Below, piece by piece: positions 1-5,825 of a stretch of 8,837 nt of DNA. Source of the DNA: JAXHUH01 sp034211175 (GTDB taxonomy: Bacteria; Actinomycetota; Acidimicrobiia; Acidimicrobiales; CAIXPF01). The first letter of the stretch is position 1, and each line of letters opens with the position of its first letter. Under the pieces are notes generated by a model. It saw only the letters and a program-made list of their open reading frames with translations. It did no database searches and was not told the DNA's origin. The position numbers were made by a program, and so were the translations under genes. The stretch spans positions 1 to 8,837 of the forward strand of contig JAXHUH010000277.1 in assembly GCA_034211175.1 (NCBI GenBank), given 5' to 3'.

Positions 1-1
1 C

Positions 2-97
2 AACAAAGACGCCATGCGCATCATCAAACGCGCCATCGCCCGCGACGTCTACCAAGCCATCAAGACCGACCTCAACACCACCCACCAACCCACTTGA
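2..97 (+). CDS. C-terminal end of an IS110-family transposase (partial)
   Basis: The reading frame enters from the left edge and ends at a TGA at 95-97, leaving 31 codons. The visible residues include DAMRIIKRAIARDVYQAI. This fits the basic helical C-terminus typical of IS110/IS116 (Transposase_20) proteins, where an alanine-leucine-arginine-x-leucine-lysine-arginine helix is followed by a valine-tyrosine/phenylalanine pair. Such enzymes are DEDD/serine recombinases that move the element guided by a bridge RNA. The catalytic parts lie outside the window, so activity cannot be judged. The family call rests on one short helix; another helical DNA-binding protein remains possible. Confidence 0.55.
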   Translation, partial: NKDAMRIIKRAIARDVYQAIKTDLNTTHQPT

Positions 98-115
98 CGC
101 CCATAGGAGCATCCG
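94..115 (+). mobile_element. Candidate right end of the IS110-type element
   Basis: Directly at the transposase stop the sequence reads TTGACGCCCATAGGAGCATC. The outward-pointing TTGACG resembles a -35 box. In IS110-type elements a -35 near the right end can join a -10 at the left end when the circle forms, driving the transposase. The exact boundary cannot be set because the left end and an uninterrupted target site are not visible. No flanking inverted repeats or target duplication are expected for most members of this family. Confidence 0.35.
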
Positions 116-360
116 ACCCGAACCGGTGCCCGACGATGACGACGCGGCAGGTCCGGTGATCCGGGCCTTGGGGATCCGGGTCGCGGCGATCTGTGTGGTG
201 GTCATGGCGGCCGCCCGTCGGTGCCTGGACATGGTTGGTCGGCAGGAAGACACCCTCCGGCCGACGCGTGCGACAGGCCCGGGACCGATGCCCGCACGAC
301 GCGAGCCCGTCCGGGACACGACGACGACTGGTGTTCACTCGGGTCCGATCAGCGGCGACC
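98..360. other. Stretch without a supported gene between IS end and ClC gene
   Basis: Open frames run through this stretch on both strands, but they are the read-through typical of GC-rich DNA and give arginine- and proline-rich translations with no family signal. The only small structure seen is a direct repeat GATCCGGG at 158-165 and 173-180. It may hold the far end of the insertion element and the upstream control region of the ClC gene. Confidence 0.4.
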
Positions 361-381
361 CCGGGAGCTACTGTCCCGGCC
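361..381 (+). promoter_or_regulatory. Leaderless-type promoter with inverted repeat before the ClC gene
   Basis: A TANNNT -10 box, TACTGT, lies at 369-374 and ends seven bases before the GTG at 382, so transcription would begin at or next to the start codon. The box sits inside a perfect inverted repeat, CCGGGA at 361-366 and TCCCGG at 374-379, with a seven-base spacer. A protein binding this repeat would block the promoter. No convincing -35 is visible. Spacing and consensus support a promoter; the operator role is inference. Confidence 0.45.
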
Positions 382-1620
382 GTGGACGCCCGCGGCTCGA
401 AGCTCTCGTCCGTCGCCGCGCTGTTGGCGACCGCCGTGGCGAGCGGCGGGTTCGCCGCGCTGGTGGCCGCGGGCTTCATCTGGCTCGTCGAAGGCGCCAC
501 CGAGCTGCTGTGGGTCGACCTCCCCGACGAGATCGGCGTCGATCCGTTCGACTCGTGGTGGATCATCGCGGTCCCCGTCGCCGGCGGGTTGCTCGTCGGG
601 CTGTGCCAGCTCTTCGTCGGCGACCACCCGAAGCCGCTCGAGCACGCCCTCGCCACCTGGCGCTCGGGCGGCCAGCTCGACCCGGCCGTCGCGCCGAAGA
701 CGTTCGTGAGCTCCCTCGCCATCCTCGTGGCGGGCGGGCCGGTCGGCTTCGAAGCGGCGCTCATCGGGCTCCTGGGCGGGACGGCCAGCTTCATCGGCGG
801 GCGCATCCGCTCCGTCGGTCGCCTGGTCCGCCAGGCGTGGGGCGCCGAGCGGATCGACCAGCTGCCCCCGCACCTACGCCAGGCGCCGTACTGGCTCACC
901 GCCCTGACCAGCGTCCTGGTCTACCGGTGGCTGCCGTTCGGGGCGATCGACATGGGCTTCCGCTTCGACCAGTTCGACGGCGAGTTGGGCGTGCTCGACA
1001 CGTCGGCGGCGTTCGTGTTCGCCATGGTCGTCACGGTCCCGGCGGCGCTCGTGGTGGTGGTCGTCGGCCGGGCCGAGCACGCCACGCTCCACCGGCGCTC
1101 CCCGATCCTCGCCGCCATGGCCGGCGCGCTGGCCTTCGCCCTGCTCGGGCTCGGCAACGAGCTCGTCCTCTTCTCCGGCCAGGAGGGGTTCCAGCAGCTC
1201 CCCGATGCCGGCACCGCAGCACTGCTCTACATCACGGTCGCCAAGGTCGCGGCCCTCCTCGTCGCCCTGGTGGCCGGTTGGCGGGGCGGGCCCATCTTCC
1301 CGCTGTACACGTCGGTCGGCGCGCTCGCCGTCGTCGCCGCCGACCTCGTCGACGCCCGTCCCGAGCTGCTGATGGTGGCCGCGCTCGCCGCGGTGAGCAC
1401 CGTGCTCGCCAAGGGCAACATCGCCGTCGCCGCGGTGCTGACCGTCTACGTCGTCCCCGTCTCGTTCGCGCTCGTGATCCTCCTCGGCTGCGCGGCCGCC
1501 GTGGTCACGCTCGCGCTGGCCCGGGCAACGCCGCTTCTCCGCGGGGCCGACGACCAGGCAACCGAGGACGAGGACGCCGGCGACGAGCAGGCCACCGGCC
1601 ACGACCCGGTCGCGACCTGA
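382..1620 (+). CDS. Divergent ClC-family chloride channel/transporter
   Basis: The 412-residue product is a polytopic inner-membrane protein with about ten hydrophobic segments, slightly short for a prokaryotic ClC (about 420-470). The segment GGPVGFEAAL near residues 119-128 matches the GREGP selectivity-filter motif, and Glu124 (codon 751-753) falls where the gating or proton glutamate sits. A later GWRGGPIFP segment matches the GxFxP filter motif. The first filter motif, GSGIP, is not recognisable; the equivalent stretch reads DHPKPLEHAL. The C-terminal tail is acidic and hydrophilic, and no CBS domains follow. GTG 382 is chosen because the hydrophobic protein begins there and a -10 box lies seven bases upstream. 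An in-frame GTG at 193 would add an arginine- and proline-rich extension with no family character. The family is fairly sure; chloride versus fluoride specificity, and channel versus antiporter, cannot be read. Confidence 0.8.
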   Translation: MDARGSKLSSVAALLATAVASGGFAALVAAGFIWLVEGATELLWVDLPDEIGVDPFDSWWIIAVPVAGGLLVGLCQLFVGDHPKPLEHALATWRSGGQLDPAVAPKTFVSSLAILVAGGPVGFEAALIGLLGGTASFIGGRIRSVGRLVRQAWGAERIDQLPPHLRQAPYWLTALTSVLVYRWLPFGAIDMGFRFDQFDGELGVLDTSAAFVFAMVVTVPAALVVVVVGRAEHATLHRRSPILAAMAGALAFALLGLGNELVLFSGQEGFQQLPDAGTAALLYITVAKVAALLVALVAGWRGGPIFPLYTSVGALAVVAADLVDARPELLMVAALAAVSTVLAKGNIAVAAVLTVYVVPVSFALVILLGCAAAVVTLALARATPLLRGADDQATEDEDAGDEQATGHDPVAT

Positions 1621-1621
1621 C

Positions 1622-1643
1622 CTCGGCGGCCCATGACGCCGAG
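1622..1643 (+). terminator. Hairpin directly after the ClC gene
   Basis: CTCGGCG at 1622-1628 pairs perfectly with CGCCGAG at 1637-1643 across an eight-base loop, starting two bases after the ClC stop codon. There is no T-tract; short GC-rich hairpins without one are common at actinobacterial gene ends. A weaker hairpin follows, TGCCGG at 1663-1668 with CCGGCA at 1682-1687. Confidence 0.55.
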
Positions 1644-2409
1644 TCTGGGGCGGCCCGTGCCATGCCGGCCTCAAGCGCGACCCGGCACCCGCCGACGACC
1701 GGGCGATGCGCACCGCCGCCGCCGTCCTCGAGGAGCTCCTGACGAGATCTCGGCCGGTGCCGTGGCGCGTCCAGGCAGCAGCCGCATTCGTCCTGGCCGC
1801 CGCACTGCTGGCCGTTCCCGCCGCACCCGCCGCAGCTCAGACGGCCGGCGGTGGCGACATCAGCTCGCCGACCGGTCTCGGCACGCCGGTCATGTACGGC
1901 GTCTTCGACATCACCAACGAAGGCGTGACCGCAGAGCCCGGTGGCCGATCGTCGGCTGCGCCGCCGTACTACGACAACACCCGCTGGTACACCGTCGACG
2001 GCGACGGCGACGTCTACTTCCTGTCGATGCGCCAAGACGTCATCGACGACAACTGGGACGCCGGCAACGCCACCATCGAGATCTGGGTCGCGGACGGCGC
2101 GGGCGGCTACACCCTGTTCTACCAGGGCCACAACCCGAACTTCGGCGGCGGCTGGCTCCACGTCGGCCCCGTGAACCTCGCCGCCGGGACCACGTACTAC
2201 GTCGCCGTCGGATCAATCGACCCGAACGACAACGGCGGCATCGACCTGTCGCTCGACAACCAGTTCGACCCCGGTGAAGCCGTCACCGTCGCCGTTTCCT
2301 CGGACCCGGCGTCACCGACAGCGGCCGACACGCTGACGCTGACCGCCACCCTCACCGGCGACGAGGGCGGAACGCCGGCCAGCGGCACCGTCCAGTTCTT
2401 CGAAGGCGG

Positions 2410-2432
2410 TGACCCGATCGCAGGCGCGAGAC
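2410..2432 (+). other. Frameshift site inside the Ig-like domain
   Basis: The upstream frame encodes VQFFEGGDPIAGA and then turns into a proline/serine/arginine run. The other frame, blocked by TGA at 2410-2412, becomes sensible from ETVAVTGGTATFDIT onward. Inserting one base within GGCGCGAG (2422-2429), for example making it GGCGCCGAG, restores a continuous Ig-like strand pattern. The lost base would lie in a GC-rich run, which fits either a sequencing slip or a real mutation. Confidence 0.8.
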
Positions 2433-3486
2433 CGTCGCCGTCACCGGCGGAACCGCGACGTTCGACATCACCGACCCCACCGAAGGCAACCACAGCTACA
2501 CCGCGCTCTACAGCGGCGCCGGCAGCTTCGCCCGTTCGATGAGCACGAACGCACACACGGTCACGGTCGCGGCCCCAGCGACCGCGCCCGGAGCACCGAC
2601 CGGCGTCACGGCAACCGCAGGCGACGGCGAAGCCACGATCAGCTGGGCGGCCCCCGCCGAGGACGGCGGCGCCGCAATCACCAGCTACACGGTCACCTGC
2701 GCCACCGCTGACCCCGGCGACTGCGCCGGCGTCGACGACACCGCCACCGCGGACGGCGTCACCACCAGCGCCACCGTCACCGGACTCACCAACGGCACGG
2801 ACTACACCTTCACCGTCACCGCCACCAACAGCGCCGGCACCTCCGCCGCCTCCGCCGCCTCACCGACCGTCACCCCGGCCGCCGAACCCGAACCCGACCC
2901 GCCGGCCACGAAGACACCCCAGACGATCACGTTCGGGGACCTGCGAGAACGTCTCCTCGTCGGCCAGGATCCCTACCAGGTGCCCGTCACCGCCAGCTCC
3001 GCGCTCCCGGTCACCCTCACCGCTTCCGGCAGCTGCAGCGCGTCCGGTCGTCTCGTGACCGCCACCGCCGCCGGGACCTGCACGATCACCGCGAACCAGC
3101 CCGGCGACGCGACCTACGCAGCCGCGCCGCCGGAGGTCGCAACCATCACCGTCGCCGCAGCCAGCGACGCCGAGCTCACCGTCGACACCGCCCTCGGGTC
3201 AGGCGCCGACGGCGCACCCATCGTCTACCGCGCCAACGGCCTGGCACCGGGATCGACCGTCACCCTCACCCTCTACTCCGACCCGGTCGAGCTCGCCTCG
3301 GCCACCGTCCCCGCCAGCGGCTCGATCGTCATCGAAGCGACGATCCCAGCCGGCGTCGACGTCGGCGACCACGAGCTCGTCGCAACCGCCACCGCAGCCG
3401 ACGGCGCACCCCTCACCAACGCGCTCGCCATCGAGATCGCCGCCAACCGGTCCCTCGTCCGGATCGGCGATGACGCACTCCCGACC

Positions 3487-3591
3487 CTGGCCGCCACCGG
3501 CACGAACGTCCCCGAGCTGATCCCGTTCGCGCTCGCCGCCATCCTCGCGGGCGTCGCCCTCACGCACCGAAGTCGGCGACCCCGGACGCGG
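3487..3591 (+). other. LAXTG cell-wall sorting signal
   Basis: The C-terminus of the surface protein reads LAATG (3487-3501), then a hydrophobic stretch of about 20 residues, then a basic tail RSRRPRTR. This is the three-part layout of sortase substrates. The LAXTG form is that described for class E sortases of high-GC Gram-positive bacteria, in place of the usual LPXTG. No sortase gene is in the window. Confidence 0.75.
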
Positions 3592-3690
3592 TAGGTCGAC
3601 CAGCGCGGCGCCACCCGACGGCCCGCCACCGTGGCCGGACCCGTCGCAGCGTCGTGACGACCCGACGCACGGCGAGCGAGGATGTGGGGC

Positions 3691-4668
3691 GTGGACGAGC
3701 TGGTGATCGCCCGCAACCCGGACGACGAGTCGACGCTCCCGTACCTCGTGCGCCTGCCGCTCGGGCCGGACGGCGTCGTGCTCAAGGCCCGCGAGACCTG
3801 GCCCCGCACCGCCAAGGTGTACTGCCACCCCTCCGACGACTGGCCCGCCGAGCCCGAGATCGTCGAGCGCGTCCCCGTCCGCTCGTGCGTCCGGCGGGGC
3901 GCCGCCATCGACCTCGTCCTCGACCGGGGCCGCGAGAAACGCTCGCAGTTCGTGTTCACCCGGGCACGGGGCCGCGAGGTCGTCTTCTGGCAGAGCGCCC
4001 GCACCGGCCGCCAGGCGCGCCCCAACGTGGCCGTCCCCACGCAGCGCTCCGGTGCCGGCCACCTCGAGATCCTGGTCGACGCCCGGGAGCGTTACGCCTG
4101 GGACTTCCGGGACCAGCAGGCGACCACGGCGAAGCGGCCGCTGCCCGCCGGGGACTACGCCGTCGCCGTCGACGGGGACGTCGTCGGTGCCATCGAGCGC
4201 AAGAGCCTGGCCGACCTCGTGGCCACGCTGACCTCGGGCAAGCTCCGCTACCTGCTCGCCGACCTGGCCACGATGCCGAGGGCGGCGCTCGTCGTCGAGG
4301 ACCGCTACTCGGCGGTGTTCAAGCTCTCACGGGTGCGTCCCGCGACGGTGGTCGCCGGTCTCGCCGAGGCCCAGGTCCGGTTCCCGACGGTGCCCATCGT
4401 CTTCTGCGAGACCCGCGCACTCGCCCAGGAGTGGGCGTACCGGTTCCTCGGCGCTGCCCTGGCCCACCACCACGAGCACGCGGCGGGTGGCGCCCACCAG
4501 GACGAGCTGCCGCTCGGCGGGACGGTCCCCCTGCTCGAGGCCACGAGCGCCGAGATCCGGGCGTGGGCCGTCGCCCAGGGCATCGAGGTGTCGGACAAGG
4601 GACGGGTGCGGCGCGAGGTCCGCGAGGCGTTCGCGGCCGCCCACCCCGACCGCCCGCCGCCGTCCTGA
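3691..4668 (+). CDS. ERCC4/XPF-type nuclease fused to an Lsr2-like DNA-binding domain
   Basis: The 325-residue protein has three parts. Residues 1-115 form a domain I do not recognise, with WPRTAKVYCHP and SQFVFTRARGREVVFWQ as landmarks. Residues about 126-240 form an XPF/ERCC4 nuclease domain: VDARER at 129-134, GDY at 154-156, and ERKSLADL at 169-176, giving the GDx(n)ERKx3D catalytic signature complete with Asp155, Glu169, Arg170, Lys171 and Asp175. These enzymes cut branched or structured DNA using a divalent metal. Residues about 283-319 read SAEIRAWAVAQGIEVSDKGR and onward, matching the C-terminal DNA-binding domain of Lsr2, the actinobacterial H-NS-like silencer that prefers AT-rich DNA; the Lsr2 RGR core appears here as KGR. 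GTG 3691 is chosen because GAGG at 3678-3681 is well spaced; ATG 3682 would add three residues but leaves no room for a ribosome site. The nuclease family is firm, the Lsr2 similarity strong, the biological role unknown. Confidence 0.85.
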   Translation: MDELVIARNPDDESTLPYLVRLPLGPDGVVLKARETWPRTAKVYCHPSDDWPAEPEIVERVPVRSCVRRGAAIDLVLDRGREKRSQFVFTRARGREVVFWQSARTGRQARPNVAVPTQRSGAGHLEILVDARERYAWDFRDQQATTAKRPLPAGDYAVAVDGDVVGAIERKSLADLVATLTSGKLRYLLADLATMPRAALVVEDRYSAVFKLSRVRPATVVAGLAEAQVRFPTVPIVFCETRALAQEWAYRFLGAALAHHHEHAAGGAHQDELPLGGTVPLLEATSAEIRAWAVAQGIEVSDKGRVRREVREAFAAAHPDRPPPS

Positions 4669-4742
4669 CGTCGCGGCGCGATTCTCGGATGCTGAACCGA
4701 ACCTGACGACGGGCGACGCGGTCCGGGTGACGAGTCGCAGGT

Positions 4743-4768
4743 CCGGCCGCCGTGACGGCGGGGGCCGG
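4743..4768 (+). terminator. Strong hairpin between the ERCC4-Lsr2 gene and the next gene
   Basis: CCGGCC (4743-4748) pairs with GGCCGG (4763-4768), and directly inside it GCCG (4749-4752) pairs with CGGC (4756-4759) around a three-base TGA loop. A GGG bulge at 4760-4762 is the only defect. The ten-pair stem lacks a T-tract. It sits 75 bases after one stop codon and just before a probable promoter, so it likely separates two transcripts. Confidence 0.5.
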
Positions 4769-4781
4769 CGGATCGCGCCGG

Positions 4782-4794
4782 TAGCCTCCAGGTG
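4782..4794 (+). promoter_or_regulatory. Leaderless-type promoter (-10 TAGCCT)
   Basis: TAGCCT at 4782-4787 fits the actinobacterial TANNNT -10 box and ends seven bases before GTG 4795, the same spacing as at the ClC gene. No Shine-Dalgarno sequence is placed to serve this start, which supports leaderless translation. A second GTG at 4792 would fall upstream of the expected transcript start. Confidence 0.45.
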
Positions 4795-5598
4795 GTGGAG
4801 CGGGGCAGACCAACGTCAGCCGCACGGGCGCGGGCAACGGCGGCGTGGAGCGAGATCGGCGTGTTGGCCGCCGCGGCTCGGGACCGCAACGACGCCCGTC
4901 GGGCGCTCGTCGAGACGTTCGGGTTCACCGACGCCGACGCCGAGGGCGTCCTCGACCTCACCTTCGCCGACCTCACCCGGTTCGCCCGCCAGCGGGCCCG
5001 GGTCGCCGAGGCCGACGACGCGGCCGTCAACGGCGGGTCGGTCAACGGACGGGTCGGGCAGCGCTCCGACGAGGAGCTGTGGCGGTCCCGGCTGGAGCGG
5101 TTCACGCCGAACGAGTACCCGGCCGACGAGCGCGAGGCGTGGCGACGGTGGATCGCCGACGGCGCGGCCAACGGCTGGCTGACCATCGCCCGGCTCGACC
5201 GGCCGTTCGTCCCCCGGTTCCTCGGGCCGGCGGGCACGGGGCGGTCGAGCGAGACCGTCCTGTTGCACGAGGTCGACGCGGGCAAGCCGGTCCAGGTGCG
5301 CACCCGCACCCACCTGCTGGCGCCGCTGACCGACGACAACCTCGTCGAGGAGCTGAGCGTCCGGATCGATCTCGAGGACCTCCAGCTCTACGAGGAGATC
5401 GACCGCGACGGCGAGCGCTGCGACCCGACCGTGACCTTCGACGGCGAGCCGTACCGGGGACGCGAGCTCACCTACGGCGACTGGTGGGCCGTCGGCTTCT
5501 CGCTCGACCCGACCACCCACGTGATCTGCTCGGGCTGCGGCCACCGCCCCGACCTGGCGTTCGTCCGCTGCACCGACCTCGCGGTCCCCGCGCTCTGA
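4795..5598 (+). CDS. Unrecognised protein with a GyrA-arm-like N-terminus and a Cys/His cluster
   Basis: The 267-residue protein is soluble, with no signal peptide or membrane segment. Residues about 19-74 (WSEIGVLAAAARDRNDARRAL, then GFTDADAEGVLDLTFADLTR) resemble the arm or exit-gate region of DNA gyrase A / topoisomerase IV A, where a helix ends in 'G-x-x-x-x-x-A-x-x-[IV]-L-D-[ML]-x-x-x-x-L-T'. The gyrase catalytic tyrosine domain and beta-pinwheel are absent, so this is not a topoisomerase. The middle (about 87-240) is acidic and rich in Trp and Arg, with no family I can name. Near the C-terminus Cys245, Cys248, His250 and Cys259 could bind a metal (CSGCGH, then C). GTG 4795 is chosen from the -10 spacing; GTG 4792 is equally in frame. 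It lies between a DNA nuclease and an RNA ligase. The gyrase-arm link is similarity by eye only; the function is unknown. Confidence 0.7.
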   Translation: MERGRPTSAARARATAAWSEIGVLAAAARDRNDARRALVETFGFTDADAEGVLDLTFADLTRFARQRARVAEADDAAVNGGSVNGRVGQRSDEELWRSRLERFTPNEYPADEREAWRRWIADGAANGWLTIARLDRPFVPRFLGPAGTGRSSETVLLHEVDAGKPVQVRTRTHLLAPLTDDNLVEELSVRIDLEDLQLYEEIDRDGERCDPTVTFDGEPYRGRELTYGDWWAVGFSLDPTTHVICSGCGHRPDLAFVRCTDLAVPAL

Positions 5599-5825
5599 GC
5601 ACCGACCGACGGACACCGACCGGCTGACGCTGCCGTCCCCGGCCGGCGGCGCGGTCCGCCCGACCGTCGGCATCATGCCGAAGGCTTGCCACGGCCCGCG
5701 ACCCGTGCATCACCCGCCGGGGATGATCGGTTCGCGGCAGCTCACCGGGGGTTGGCCACCATGTCCAGGGCGCGGTTGGGACGCACCAGACTGGGAACGC
5801 GCGACAGGACCGAAGGGGACGTGCC
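5599..5825. other. Gap before rtcB
   Basis: No gene is supported on either strand. A short inverted repeat, CGGTC at 5652-5656 with GACCG at 5662-5666, could be a weak terminator for the preceding gene. No sigma-54 type -24/-12 element or rtcA/rtcR remnant was seen, unlike the enterobacterial rtc locus. Confidence 0.35.
5813..5819 (+). promoter_or_regulatory. Ribosome binding site deciding the rtcB start
   Basis: AAGGGGA lies seven bases before GTG 5826 and is the best Shine-Dalgarno match near any start in the window. It supports that GTG, which begins a protein aligned with the expected RtcB N-terminus. Confidence 0.55.

Larger units (their letters stand above)
1706..3594 (+). pseudogene. 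Secreted cell-wall-anchored Ig-like/FN3 surface protein, frameshifted
   Basis: Two overlapping frames (1706-2542 and 2539-3594) read as one protein of about 630 residues once a single missing base near 2425 is allowed for. Order: a signal peptide (hydrophobic core around residues 24-43, likely cleavage near AAAQ at 42-45); a Gly/Asp/Trp-rich beta-sandwich of unknown family (1850-2260); a bacterial Ig-like domain (about 2266-2578) crossing the break; a fibronectin type III domain (about 2584-2875, with SWAAP and GLTNGTDYTFTV); a Pro/Glu linker; a second Ig-like domain starting QTITFG (about 2920-3165); a further beta-rich domain; and a LAATG sorting signal. The likely role is adhesion or structure outside the cell, attached by a sortase. 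No catalytic motif is seen. ATG 1706 gives a long n-region; GTG 1757 gives a more normal signal peptide and may be the true start. If the shift is a sequencing error, the gene is intact. Confidence 0.8.

Noticed and set aside
193..381. N-terminal extension of the ClC protein from GTG 193
   Set aside because: The extra 63 residues are arginine-rich with no membrane or family character, and the -10 box at 369-374 would lie inside it.
126..1742. A 538-codon open frame overlapping the ClC gene
   Set aside because: Its product is a low-complexity arginine/proline/glycine string, the typical off-frame shadow of a GC-rich gene; the overlapping ClC frame has membrane segments and filter motifs.
2838..2862. 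Short TCCGCCGCC tandem repeat
   Set aside because: Only about two to three imperfect copies encoding Ser-Ala-Ala between domains; too short to treat as a repeat array.
3651..3661. GTCGTgACGAC palindrome upstream of the nuclease gene
   Set aside because: Eleven bases with such GC-rich composition arise easily by chance, and no promoter element nearby supports an operator.
3199..4062. Minus-strand open frame across the surface protein and nuclease genes
   Set aside because: It spans the end of one real gene and the start of another, with biased composition and no motif.
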